From positions 124,001-188,000 of the forward strand of contig NZ_MSXW01000023.1 in assembly GCF_001945445.1 (NCBI RefSeq): a stretch of 64,000 nt of DNA, in the 5' to 3' direction. The stretch's first letter is position 1. The number at the start of each line of letters is the position of its first letter. Below the pieces are notes generated by a model. The model worked only from the letters and a program-made list of their open reading frames with translations, did not search any database and was not told the DNA's origin. This document shows, one piece after another, positions 21,730 through 34,100 of the stretch. A program made the position numbers and the translations under genes. This stretch comes from Pseudomonas sp. PA27(2017) (GTDB lineage: Bacteria; Pseudomonadota; Gammaproteobacteria; Pseudomonadales; Pseudomonadaceae).

Positions 21730-23872
21730 GGTTGCCTCCTCTCGGCTCCTGCGGCGCGCTCACGACGTTGTCCTGCACCACCTGATCCAGGGCGCCGTCC
21801 ATGATCACCCGGCCCTGGCGCATCACCACCGCACGCTCGACCAGCGAGAGCATGACCTTCTTGTGGGTCACCAGAATCAGGGTGCGCCCGCTGACCCAGT
21901 GTTGCAGGTATTCGACCACGTTCTTTTCGCTGGCCTGGTCGAAGGACGATGTCGGTTCGTCGAGCAGCACGATGGGCGGATCCTGCACCAGCACGCGTAC
22001 CAGTCCGACCGCCTGGCGCTGGCCACCGGACAGGCTGGCATTGCCCTGGATGGGCATGTCCAGGCCCAGCGGATGGCTGCGCACCCAGGCGCCGAGGCCG
22101 ACGCCGTCGAGGGCTTCGAACAGCTCCTCGTCGCTGATCGCCGCGCCCTCCAGGTTGAGGTTGTCGCGCAGGGTGCCGTAGAACAGCGCGATGTCCTGGG
22201 GCAGATAGCCGATATGCCGGCGGCGGTCGGCGGGGTCGATCTGGGTCAGGCTGATGTCGTCGACCATCACCCGCCCGGCGCTCGGGTCGAGCAACCCGGC
22301 GAGCAGGCGCAGCAGGGTAGATTTGCCGGCGCCGTTGCCGCCCAGCAGGGCGACCCGTTCGCCCGCACGGATGCTCAGGGCGTTGATGTCGACGATGGGT
22401 GGCGCGTCGTCATGGGCGAGGCGCAACTGCTCGAGGCGGTAGTCGCCTGCCAGGTGTTCCTTGCGCACGAAACGCTGCCCGACCGGGCGCTCGACCGGGC
22501 CGGTCATCAACTGGTCGAGGCCTTCGAGGGCGACCTTGGTGTGTTGCCAGCGGCCGAGAATACCGGCGATCTGCGACAGCGGCGCGATGGTGCGCGCCGC
22601 CAGGATCGAGCAGGCGACCAGCGCGCCCATGCTCAGGTACCCGTCGCTGATGCGGTACACGCCGAACACCACCACGCCCACGTAGCACAGCTGTTGCACG
22701 GTGCTCACCCCGTAGCTGAGCGCCGAGGTCAGGCTCTGGGTCTTCATGGCGCTGCCGGCGAGCTGCGCGGTGAGGGTTTCCCACAGGTGCATGCAGCGGC
22801 CTTCGGCGCGGCTGGCCTTGACCGTTTCCAGGTGTTCGATGGATTCGAGCAGGATGCCGTTCTTCACCGACCCTTCGCGCAGGTTCTGGCGCGACAAACG
22901 CGCCAGGCGACCCTGGGCGAGCAGGCCGGGGAGGATCATCAGCACGGCGGCGACCACCGGCACCCAGACCACATGGCCGCCGATCAGGGCGATGATCAGC
23001 AGGAAAATGAACACGAAAGGCAGGTCGCTGATCACCGCCGCGCTCGATGAGGTGAAGAATTCGCGCACCGACTCGAACTCGCGAATCTGCGTGCTGAAAG
23101 CCCCGACCGACGCCGGCTTGGCGCCCAGCCGGGTATTGAGCACGCGCTCGAACAGCAATGATGAAAGCTGCAGGTCCAGACGCTTGCCCAGGGTGGTGAG
23201 CAGGTGGGCGCGCAACCCGCGCAACAGGCTTTCCAGCACGATGGCCAGGGCCACGCCGCTGGCCAGCACCCACAGCGTGTCGAAGGCCGCGTTGGGCACC
23301 ACGCGGTCATAGACCTGCATGGCGAACAGGGCGGCGGCGATGGCCAGCAGGTTGGCGATGAAGGCTGCCACGGCCACTTCCACATAGGAGCGTCGCAGGC
23401 GCTTGAGCGCACCGTAGAACCAGTGCTCGCGAGTCGGGCTGGCGAACTCCTCGGCGCGGCCATCCGGCCGATAGCGGCACTTGGCGAAAACCGCCATGCC
23501 GCTGTACAGCGGCTCCAGGTCGGCAATCGGCAATCGCTGCATGCCGCCGTCACTGTGCGGCACGAGGATCTCCGCCTGCTCGCCGTGCTGGCCGACCAGC
23601 ACCACGCAGCGTCCGTCCTTGAGCAACAGTAGAGCCGGCAACAGGTAATCGTCGATGCGCTGCAGCTTTTCTTCGCTGACCTGGGCGACGATATCGGCGC
23701 GGCGCAGGGCGCGGGGCACCATGCGCAGCGGCAGGCGGCCCTGTTCGAGGGCGATACCGTCGGCCAGCTCGGCGTCGGTCACCGGGCGGCCGAGCTGCCG
23801 GCATAGCAGCACCAGGCCCTGGCGCAACGGGTCCTGGTTCATGCCCGGCGTGGTCAGCGTGTCAGGATCCAT
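21716..23872 (-). CDS. Type I secretion ABC transporter with C39-like domain (LapB-like)
   Basis: 718-residue exporter ATPase/permease. Residues about 14-140 form a C39 peptidase-like domain without a recognisable catalytic Cys-His set, as in exporters of RTX and giant adhesins that only use it for substrate docking. The membrane domain (residues about 165-420) and an ABC domain follow, with Walker A GGNGAGKST, signature LSGGQ and Walker B IVLLDEPTSSFD. It overlaps the TolC-like gene by 11 bases. Its substrate is very likely the adhesin encoded immediately upstream. Confidence 0.93.
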   Translation of the reverse strand: MDPDTLTTPGMNQDPLRQGLVLLCRQLGRPVTDAELADGIALEQGRLPLRMVPRALRRADIVAQVSEEKLQRIDDYLLPALLLLKDGRCVVLVGQHGEQAEILVPHSDGGMQRLPIADLEPLYSGMAVFAKCRYRPDGRAEEFASPTREHWFYGALKRLRRSYVEVAVAAFIANLLAIAAALFAMQVYDRVVPNAAFDTLWVLASGVALAIVLESLLRGLRAHLLTTLGKRLDLQLSSLLFERVLNTRLGAKPASVGAFSTQIREFESVREFFTSSSAAVISDLPFVFIFLLIIALIGGHVVWVPVVAAVLMILPGLLAQGRLARLSRQNLREGSVKNGILLESIEHLETVKASRAEGRCMHLWETLTAQLAGSAMKTQSLTSALSYGVSTVQQLCYVGVVVFGVYRISDGYLSMGALVACSILAARTIAPLSQIAGILGRWQHTKVALEGLDQLMTGPVERPVGQRFVRKEHLAGDYRLEQLRLAHDDAPPIVDINALSIRAGERVALLGGNGAGKSTLLRLLAGLLDPSAGRVMVDDISLTQIDPADRRRHIGYLPQDIALFYGTLRDNLNLEGAAISDEELFEALDGVGLGAWVRSHPLGLDMPIQGNASLSGGQRQAVGLVRVLVQDPPIVLLDEPTSSFDQASEKNVVEYLQHWVSGRTLILVTHKKVMLSLVERAVVMRQGRVIMDGALDQVVQDNVVSAPQEPRGGNHAVQ

Positions 23873-25112
23873 TCAGGCCGTTCTCCAGCAAGGGGCCGAG
23901 CAGGCCGATCTGCGCCGCAGCGCGGTATTCCAGGCGCAAGCGCTCGACCTGCAGGACGATCAACTGGCGCTCGGCTTCGAAACGCTCGCGCTGCACGGTG
24001 AGCAGGTCGATCACGTCGCGGCGGCCCACTTCGAACTGCTCGCGGTACAGGCCGCCGACCTGCTCGGAATCACGCACCTGCACGGCCAGCGCATGTTCGC
24101 GCCAGAGCAGCGAATCGCCGATGTCGAACAGGCTCTGCAGCTGCCGGCGAATGTCGCGCTGGATGGCGTCCTGGCCCCAGCTCGCGGACTCCAGGCGCTG
24201 CGCGGCAGCGGTGGGACGCTGGAAGTTGGACAAGCCCTGAATGGTGTCCATGCGCAGGCGCAGGTTGACCATCGAATCGTTCTGCAGGCGCCCGCCGATC
24301 TCTCTGCGTGTGGCTGAGGCTTCCAGATTCAGTTGCGGCAGCAGCGCGGCCTTGGTGCCGCGCAGCTCGGCCTGGGCCAGGTTGGTGTCTTCCAGGGCGC
24401 GCTGGTAGAGCGGCGAGCCGGTGATCAGCCCTGGCAAATCACGGGTCGCCAGGTAGCGCTGCATGGACTGTGGGCGCGGTTCGGCCAGGCCCTCCGGCGG
24501 CGCCCCGACGAGCAGCGCGAACTGGTTGCCGGCATCGAGCAGGGCGCCTTTTTCCAGGGCCAACTGCTCCTGGGCGCGGGCGATTTCCAGGCCGGCACGG
24601 TCCTGTTCACTGCGATCAGAATAACCATCGGCGCCGCGTGCTTCGGTCATCCCGCGGATGTCGTCGAGCAGGCGAATATGCCGGCGTACGGCATCGATAC
24701 GGCGCTGCGCGACCAGCACGTCCAGGTAGGTTTCGACGATATCCAGGGCGGCGTCTTCGCGGGTCACCTCGGCGGTGGCCGACAGCTGGCGCTGGGTCGC
24801 CCTGGCGCTGTCCACCTGGCTGTCGATGCGGCCCCAGTCGTAGAGCATCTGCGAGACGGTGACGTCATAGACGGTCTCGCCGATATCGAACTCCTGCGGG
24901 CCGCCGGACAGCGACAGCGACGGATAGTAACCGCCCTTGGCGATCTTCACCTCGGTCTCGGCGCGGGCCGCATCCGCCACCGCGGCGCGCACTTGCGGGT
25001 GGATCGCCAAGCCGCTGCGTACGGCCTGGTCCAGTGGCATGGCCATGGCCGCCGCCGGCAGCCACAGGGTGAGTGCCAGGCGCGCGGCCCATCGACAATG
25101 AGGCGTGTGCAT
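23862..25112 (-). CDS. TolC-family outer-membrane channel of the adhesin exporter
   Basis: About 416 residues. A signal peptide (start MHTPHCRW, hydrophobic core LALTLWLPAAAMA) is followed by two outer-membrane efflux repeats with long coiled-coil helices, ending in LRLEYRAAAQIG. The ATG at 25112 is preferred because it gives a normal signal peptide; a TTG at 25136 overlaps the adhesin stop as TTGA and could support coupled translation. The gene follows the adhesin directly and completes a dedicated type I secretion system. Confidence 0.88.
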   Translation of the reverse strand: MHTPHCRWAARLALTLWLPAAAMAMPLDQAVRSGLAIHPQVRAAVADAARAETEVKIAKGGYYPSLSLSGGPQEFDIGETVYDVTVSQMLYDWGRIDSQVDSARATQRQLSATAEVTREDAALDIVETYLDVLVAQRRIDAVRRHIRLLDDIRGMTEARGADGYSDRSEQDRAGLEIARAQEQLALEKGALLDAGNQFALLVGAPPEGLAEPRPQSMQRYLATRDLPGLITGSPLYQRALEDTNLAQAELRGTKAALLPQLNLEASATRREIGGRLQNDSMVNLRLRMDTIQGLSNFQRPTAAAQRLESASWGQDAIQRDIRRQLQSLFDIGDSLLWREHALAVQVRDSEQVGGLYREQFEVGRRDVIDLLTVQRERFEAERQLIVLQVERLRLEYRAAAQIGLLGPLLENGLNGS

Positions 25113-25132
25113 GCGGTACGACGATTTCCCTA

Positions 25133-28100
25133 TCAACTGACCACGACCTGTACCGTGTTATCTTCCACCAGCAACGTGGTGTTTGCGTAGGTATAGACGT
25201 CGTAGACGATGCCTTCAATCAACTGCGTTCCGGTCTTGGCAGCACTGCTGCCGATGTTCAGCACGTCGTTGCTCTCGCCGGTGATCTGCAGGGTGTTACG
25301 CGAGTCGGTCATGGCGTCCACCGCCGCCGCGGTCAGCGTCAGGGTGCTGCCCGAATCACCGGTGCCCAGGTCGATGCGCTCGATATTGCTGAACGTGCCG
25401 ATGCCGGCGGCCCCGTAGTTGATGTCGATGCCGCCGTCGAACACCACGGTGTCGAAGCCGGCGCCGCCGTCAATGCTGCCGAAGTTGGTGGCGCGGATCT
25501 GGATGGTGTCGTTGCCGGCCCCGGCGTCCACGCGATCCCCAGCCCCCACGTTGAGAATCAGGTCGTTGCCATTGCCGGCGAAGATCCGTTCATTGGCGAT
25601 GGTGGCGCTGCCGGAGAGGATGTCGTCGGCTGCCGTGCCGTCGACGCGCACGGTGCCGATGGTCAGGCCGAGCAAGCCGAGCGGGTCGAGGTCCACGGTG
25701 TACATACCACTGGTCTTGCCGCCCGATGTGGCGGTGATTCGCAATGCCAGGTCGCCCCCCAGATTGAGCACCTGGCTCAGCGACAGGCCAAGCTGGCTGA
25801 GCACGCTGGGGCTGAGCAGGTTGATCGAGAAGTTGCCGTTGGCATCGGCAGCCAGTGGCGCTATGCCGATGTAGCCGACCGGGGTCAGCACTTCGACGGC
25901 CAGCGCGGCGCCCGCCACGGTCTTGCCGCTGATGCCGAGTTTCGATCCAGTCAGGCCGAGGTTGGCGTCCACCGCCAGGTTGCCGAGGGTGATCGGCTGC
26001 AGCAGCAGGTTGGTACCCAGCCCGAGGGCGACCACGTTGCTCTGGTTGCCGGCCTGGTCTCGCGCTGATACCGATACCTGAGCGCTGAGCAACTGATCCC
26101 AGGTCAGGCCGATGCTCAGGCCGCTCAACAGGTTCACCGAAGCGATCCCGGCATTGTTGGCGGTGACCGTGGCGGTGGCGACCGTGCCGCCGAGATCGAT
26201 GCGCACCGTCAACTCGCTGTTCGGCTCCCCCGAGATGGTTAGCAGATTGCCGACCAGGTTCAGTACCGGTGAAGACGGCGCGATGGTGTCGACCGTGAAG
26301 TTCGCGGCCTGGGAATTGGCGCCGTTGTTGATATGTGCGGTAACCGACGCGGCCCCCTGTGGAAAACTTCCGGCCGGTGGTACTACCGACACCACGGCGT
26401 TGCCGGCGAGCGCTTCGGCAGCGGTTACGGTATGGGTCTGGTTGAAGGTGTAGCCCCCGGTACCGGTGTAGGTGAGGGTGACGGTGTCACCGGCGCGCAC
26501 GCCTGTGGCCAGCCCGACGCGAACCTGGATGCCGTCGGCGGCCTCGGCCGCGTTGATGTAGGTGTCGAGTGCTTCCGGCACGCTGATGATCGGTGCCGAC
26601 AGGTTGGGCGCATTGGTGCCGGCCGACACGCTGACGTTGCCCGCGGCATCGGTTGCGGTCACGGCGATCGCCTGGCCTGCCACCAATGCCGGGATCAGCA
26701 CGGCGGCGAAGGTACCCGCCGCGGTGGCGGTCACGGTGATCGGGTTGGCCACATTGCCGTTGACCACGATCCGCACCTGGCTGCCCGCTTCGGCACTACC
26801 GGTGAGCAGGGTGCCGTCGGCGCTGACGAACAGGTTGCTTGGTGCAGTTGGCGCCTGGCTGTCGATCGTAGTGGTGGTCGAGCCGCTGGTATTGCCAGCC
26901 GCATCACGCGCTACGGCGTTGACCACCGTGCCATTGGCCAGTGGTGCCGACGGCGTGACACTCCAGGTGCCGTTGGCGGCAGCGGTGGTCGTCCCGATGA
27001 ATGCGCCGTTGCTAGCGGTGAGAATCACCGTGCTACCGGCCTCGGCCGTGCCGGTGAGCACGAGGCCTCGGCTAGGCTGAATGGTCGGGTTGGCAGGCGC
27101 GACGCTATCGATGGTGGTGCTGCTCGAGCCGCTGATGTTACCGGCGGCGTCGCGAGCCACCGCATTGACGACAACGCCATTGGCCAGGGGGCTAGAGGGT
27201 GTGATGCTCCAGGTGCCGTTGGCCGCGGCGGTTGTCTGGCCGATGGCCGTGCCGCCTGGGCCAGTGAGGATCACCGTGCTGCCTGCCTCGGCGGTACCGC
27301 TGAGCGAAACGCCATTGCTCGCCTGGATCAGCGGCGCGCTGGGCGCCACGGCATCGACCGTGGTGCTGACCGAGCCGCTGGTATTGCCGGCGGCATCGCG
27401 GGCGACGGCGGTCACCACCACGCCGTTGGCCAGGGCCGGGCTTGATGTGAAGGACCAGTTACCGGCGCCGTCGGTGCTCGCCGTACCGATGCGGATGCCG
27501 CCGGGGCCGGTAAGGATCACTGTGCTGTTGGCTTCGGCCATGCCCGTCAGCACCACGCCGTTGCTGGCCTGGATGGTCGGGACGGCAGGTGCCACGTTAT
27601 CGATGGTCGTATTGGCGGACGAGCTGGTGTTACCGGCAGCATCACGTGCTACCACGCTTACCTGCGTGCCATTGGTCAGCGGCGCCAGCGGTGTGAAGCT
27701 CCAGTTGCCCTGAGCGTCGGCGATCGCTTGGCCGATAGCGACGCCCCCCGAGTCGGTAAGAATTACCGTGCTGCCCGCTTCGGCCGTGCCGCTCAGCACG
27801 GTGCCGTTACTGGGCACGATGGTCGGTAGAGCAGGGGCCAAGCCGTCGATCACCACGATGGCCGGCGCGCTGACGTTATTGGTGGCATCGGTAGCGGTGA
27901 TGCTGACCGAGGTGCCATTGGGGATGACGGGTGAGAAGGTCTGTGACCATGCGCCCGTGGTGGCATCGGCGCTGACCTGCACGTCTGCCTGACCGGCGAT
28001 GCGGATGGTGATGATGCTGCCCGGCTCCGCGGTGCCGCTGAGTACGCTGCCGTTGCTGGGCTGCACGGATGGCAAGTCGGGCACGCTGTCATCCACGGTC

Positions 28101-31100
28101 ACGCTGGCGGCGCCGCTCAGGTTACCGGCAGCGTCCACGGCGATAGCCGTGACCACGGTGTTGTCTGCCAGCGGCAGCGTGGGTTGGTAGTGCCAGTTGC
28201 CATTGGCGTCCACGGCCACCGTGGCGATCTGCACCCCGCCCACGCTCAGGCGTATCGTGCTGCCAGGCTCGGCGGTGCCGCTCAACTGCGTGCCATTGCT
28301 GGCGGCGATCACTGGCGCAAATGGGGCGACACTGTCGACCGTGGTGGTGGCGACCGGGCTCTGGTTGCCGGCTGCATCCCGCGAGCCGACAGTGACGACT
28401 ATGCCGTTGACCAGCGTAGTGCCCGGCGTGAAGCTCCAGTTGCCGCTGGCGTCGGCCGTCAAGGTGGCGATGGTGTTGCCATTGGCGGTCAGCGTCACAG
28501 TACTGCCCGCCTCGGCGGTGCCGCGCAGCGCCAGGCCGTTGGTGGCCTCGATGGTCGGAGCGACGGGGGCGACTGCATCGATAGTGATGGCGGTGGCCGG
28601 GCCGGTGTTGCCCGCAGCGTCCCGAGCGCTGACGCTGATCACCGCGCCATGTTGCAAGGGCGTGCCGACAGGAAAGCTCCAGGCGCCGCCTGGGCCCACC
28701 ACGACTTCTTTTATGACCACGCCACCCGGACCGCTGATGATCACCGTACTGCCGGCTTCGGCCGTACCGCTGAGCAGCACGCCATTGCTCGGCTGAACAA
28801 TCGGGGCGGCAGGCGGTACGGTGTCGATCACCAGGCTCGCCGCTGGGCTGGTATTGCCGGACGCATCCCGGGCCACCACGGTGACCTGGGTATTGTTGGT
28901 GAGAGCAACCGGTGGCACGAACGACCAGTTTCCGCCGCTATCGGCCACCGCCTGACCAATGGCGAGACCGCCCGCACCAGTGATGATCACCGTGCTGCCG
29001 GCTTCTGCCGTACCGCTCAGGACGATGCCGTTGCTGGGCTGGAGGGTGGGCGGCAGCGGTGCCTGGGTGTCGATGGTGACGGCGGCCGATGGTGAACTCA
29101 CGTTGCCCGCTGCATCGGTCGCCGTCGCGGTGATGATGGTGCCGTTGCCTGGGGGGCTGTCCGGGTTGAGTGTCCAGCTGCCGTTGGCGCCGACCCTTAC
29201 CTCGCCGATCACGGTGCCCCCGGCACTGACCTTCACGGTGCTGCCAGCTTCGGCAGTGCCGGTAATGAGCTGGCCGTTGCTCGGCGCGATCACTGGGGCA
29301 AGCGGTGCGATGCCGTCGATCAGGATGCTGGCCGGCGCGCTTTCGTTGCCCAGCGTGTCGCGGGCCACCACGGTAACCAGGCTGCCGTCCGGCAAGGCCG
29401 GGCTCAGGGTAACGCTCCATTTGCCATCGGCATCGACCGTGATGGTGCCGGTGTTGATCGGCACGCCACCGGCGCCGGTGAGGATGATGGTGGCCCCGGC
29501 TTCCGCCGTACCGCTCAGCGAGATGCCATTGCTCGGATTGATGGTCGGATGCTCCGGCACCTGGGCATCGATCACGGTGCTGGCGGATGGGCTGGTGTTG
29601 CCGGCGGCATCGCGTGAAACCACCGTCACCTCGGTGCCGTCGGCGAGGGCCGGAGAGGGTTTGAAGCTCCAGTTGCCCGCCGTGTCGGCCGTTACCTGGC
29701 CAATTGTCGCTCCCCCAGGGCCGGTGATCAGCACCGTACTGCCGGCCTCTGCCGTGCCGCTGAGTTCGACGCCGTTGCTGGGTGAAATGGTCGGCGTGAC
29801 CGGCGCCACGGTGTCGACGGTGGTGCTTGCCGAGCCACTGGTGTTGCCGAGCGTGTCCCGGGCGACCGCATTGACCACCGTGCCGTTGGGCAAGGCCGGC
29901 GAGGGCGACAGCGTCCAGGTTCCATCGGCTGCTGCAGTGGTCTGGCCGATCACCCGGCCGCTGGCGTCGCTGACTACCACGGTAATGCCCGCTTCGGCGG
30001 TGCCGGTGACCCGCACGCCATTGCTGGCATCGATCGTTGGGGTGGCTGGCGGCTGTGCGTCGATGGTCGTGGTGGCCGGGCCACTGCTGTTGCCGGCGGC
30101 GTCCCGCGCCACGGCGGTCACCACCAGGCCATCGGCCAGGGCGGGTGTGGGTGTGAAGGTCCAGTTGCCATTGGCGTCCGCGGTCGCCTGGCCGATGCTG
30201 ACGCCGCCCGATCCGGTAAGAATCACCGTGGCACCCGCTTCGGCGGTACCGCTGAGTTGCGTGCCATTGCTGAGCGCGATGGTCGGGGCATTGGGGGCGA
30301 CGCTGTCGATCACCGTGGAGGCCGGCGCACTGCTCAGGCCGGACACCGTGATCGTGGCGTTGACGGTGGTGCCGTTGGCCAGCGGCGTCGGCGGGGTAAA
30401 GGCCCAGTTGCCTTGGGCGTCGGCGATGGCCTGACCGATGACGGCGCCCGCCCCGTCGGTCAGTTGCACGGTGGCCCCCGGTACCGCAGTACCGCTGAGC
30501 TCACCACCGTTGCTGGGCTCGATGGTCGGGCGCGGTGGCAGGGTCGCATCTACCGTCACGCTGGCCGGTGGGCTCTGATTGCCCACGGCGTCGGTGGCCG
30601 TCACCGTCAGCCGGGCGCCATTGGCAAGGGCGCTGGCCGGGGTGATCGACCAGTTGCCGTTGGCATCGGCGGTGGTGGTCTGGCTGAAGCCATTGGGGCC
30701 GGTGATGGTGATCAGGCTGCCGGCTTCGGCAGTGCCGGTCACTTGGGTGCCATTGCTGGGGTCGATTACCGGTGCGGCTGGGGCTTGGGCATCGATAGTG
30801 GTAATGGCCGCCGGGCTGGCGTTGCCGAGCGCATCGCGGGCCACCACGGAAACCTGGGTGCCATTGGCCAACTGGCCGTTGATCGGATAGCTCCAGGTGC
30901 CGTCCGCGTTGACTTGGACCGTTACCGGCGCGGCATTGCCGATGGTCAGCGACAGCGTGCTGTCGGGATCGGCAGTGCCGCTCAACACGCCCGACCCGCT
31001 GCTTGGTGAGATCGTCGGTGCGGCAGGAGGCTGAGCATCCACAACGGTGCTGCCGGGCTGGCTGGTGTTGCCGGCGGCGTCACGTGCCACCACGCTGACC

Positions 31101-34100
31101 TGGGTGCCATCGAGCAGCGGGCTCGGCGGCGTGAAGGACCAATTGCCACTGGCGTCGGCCGTCGTCTGGCCGATGGCGACGCCGCCGGGTCCGGTGAGGA
31201 TGACGGTGCTGCCGGCTTCGGCGCTGCCGCTGAGCTGGCTGCCATTGCTGGGCTGGATGGTGGGCGTGTTGGGCGCCACGGCATCGATGGTGATGCCGAC
31301 CGCAGCGCTCTGGTTACCGGTCGGGTCACGGGCGACGATGCTGACCGCGGCGCCGTTCGCCAGCGCTGTGTCGGGTGTGAAGCTCCAAGTGCCTTGGGCG
31401 TTGACCTGCACCTGGCCGACCACCACACCGTTCACGCTGATGATCAGCAGGCTGCCGGCTTCGCCGGTACCGCTCAGTTGCTCGCCATTGCTGGGCACGA
31501 TGCTGGGCGCCGCCGGTGCGAGGCTGTCGGTTACTACGTTGCTGGACGCGCTGGTGTTGCCGGCCGCGTCGCGGGCCACGGCGTTGACCTGGGTGCCGTT
31601 GGGCAAGGCGTTGGCTGGCGTGAACGACCAGGTGCCGCCTGCGTCGGCGGTGACCTGGCCGAGCACCGCGCCATTTGCACCGGTAAGAATCACCGTGCTG
31701 CCAGGCTCGGCGGTGCCGCTCAGTTGTGAACCGTTGCTGGGGTTGATAGCGGGCGCCGCTGGTGGCACGCCGTCGACGGTCAGGGAGGCGGCCGGGCTGA
31801 TATTGCCCGTGGCGTCCGTCGCCGTAGCGGTGACGCGGGTGCCGTCCGGGAGTTGTGCGGTGAGTGTCGTGCTCCAGCTACCGTCGGCCGCTGCCGTGGT
31901 TTCGGCGATCAGGTTGCCGGCGCCGTCGCGCAGAATGACGGTGCTGCCCGGTTCGGCGAGACCGCGCAGGACGATGCCGTTGCTGGGCTCGATGATGGGC
32001 GTCGAGGGCGCGGCTGCATCGATGGTCAGGCTGGCAGGTGCGCTGGTGTTGCTGGCGGCGTCGCGGGCCACCACGCTGAGGCTGGCATTGTCGGCCAACG
32101 CTGGCGAGGGGGTCAGCGACCAGTTGCCGTTGGCGTCGGCAGTCGCCTGGCCGATCACGCGGCCGCTGGCATCGCTGATGATCACCGTGCTGCCGGCTTC
32201 GGCGGTACCGGTCAACTGTGTGCCGTCGCTCGGCTGGACGACCGGCGCTTGAGGCGCGAGGTTATCCACCGTGGTGCTGACCGTCCCGCTCGCGTTGCCC
32301 GCCGCATCGCGGGCGCTGGCGTTCACCACCGTTCCATTGGCCAGCGGTGTGGCCGGCTGAAAGCTCCAGTTGCCTTGAGCGTCAGCGATCGCCTGGCCGA
32401 TAACGGCGCCGCCCGATCCGGTCAGAATCACCGTGCTGCCGGCTTCGGCCGTTCCGCTGAGCAGGCTGCCGTTGCTGGGTTGCAGCGTGGGTACCGACGG
32501 CGCGACGTTGTCGGTCACCGTGGTGGCTGGCGCGCTGCTGGCGCCATTGGTGACCACCGTCGCGCTGACACTGGTGCCGTTGGGCTGTGGGGTGGGCGGC
32601 GTGATCGTCCAGTTGCCATTGCTGTCGGCGATGGTCTGGCCCAACGCAACGCCGCCAGGACCGGTCAGCACCACCAGCGCGCCTGCCGTGGCCGTACCGC
32701 TGAAAAGGCTGCCGTTGCTCGGCTCGATGGTCGGGCTCGCCGGCAACGTGGCATCGACTGTCTGGCTGGCGGTGGGGCTCTGGTTACCGGCCGCATCGGT
32801 AGCAGTGACGGTGACGCTCGTGCCATTGGCAATTGGCGTTGCCGGTGTGAACGTCCAGATACCATCGACGTTGGTGGTCGTGGTCTGGGCGGGGGCGCCG
32901 GGCACGCTGATCGTGATGGTGCTACCAGGCTCGGCGGTACCGCTGAGCAGGCCGCCGTTGCTGGGGTTTATCACTGGGGTCGCGGGCGCAACGGTATCGA
33001 TGCTGCCGGTCGTGGAAGCGCTTTCGTTGCCGCTGGCATCTCGGGCGCTGATCTCGAGGGTGGTGCCATTGGTGAACGGCCCGCTAGGGGTATGGCTCCA
33101 GTTTCCGTTCGCGTCCGCGAGCACCTCGATCACGGTGGCCGGTATCGTCCCGATGCGGATGATTACCGTACTGCCAGGCTCGGCAGTACCGTTCAGCAAT
33201 TGGCCGTTGGTGGGATTCAATGTAGGCGCTGCTGGTGCCTGGGCGTCGATCACCACGGTGCCGGGTGGGCTGACGTTGCCGGCCGGGTCGCGGGCGTTGA
33301 TGGTCAGCGGTGTGCCATTGCCCAGCGGTGCATCCGGTATGAAGCTCCATTCGCCATTGCCGTCGGCTATCACCTCGGCGATGACGATTCCCCCCGGGCC
33401 GGTAATCACCACGGTGCTGCCAGCCTCGGCGCTGCCGTTCAGTGCGCTGCCATTACTTGGGTCGACCTGAGGAGCGGCAGGCGGCGTCCGGTCGATCTGT
33501 ACCGCAGTGGGATCGCTGGTGTTGCCGGCGGCATCGCGCACCACGACTTCGACGTTGGCGCCATCGGCAAGCGGCGTGGTGGGGATGAAGTTCCAGTTGC
33601 CGTTCGCATCGGCGACGGTCTGGCCGATCAGGTCGCCATTGTTGTAGATGAGGATGATCTTGCCACCGGGCTCGGCCGTGCCGCTCAGTTCGGTGCCGTT
33701 GCTTGGTTGGACTTCGGGCGGCAGCGGCTGCGCGGCGTCGATGATCAGCGTCGTAGCGGCGCTGGTACCGGCAGAGGTGCTGGCGACAGCGGTGATGACC
33801 GTGCCGTCTGGCTGGGCAGATGATGGTGTAATCGACCAGGCGCCATTGGGGCCGGCCGTGGCGCGGCCAATCTCGGTGCCGTTCGCGCTGACGATGACCA
33901 GGCTGCCGGCGTCCGCCGTGCCGAAAATCACCGTACCGTTGCTTGTCGCGATCACCGGCGCGTTGGGCAATGCGTTATCCACCACCACCGTTTGCGGCAG
34001 GCTGGTGTTGCCAGCCGGGTCACGGGCCACCACGCTCACCTCGCCGCCATTGGCGATCGCCGGGCTGGCAGTGAAATGCCAGTTGCCGTTGACATCGACC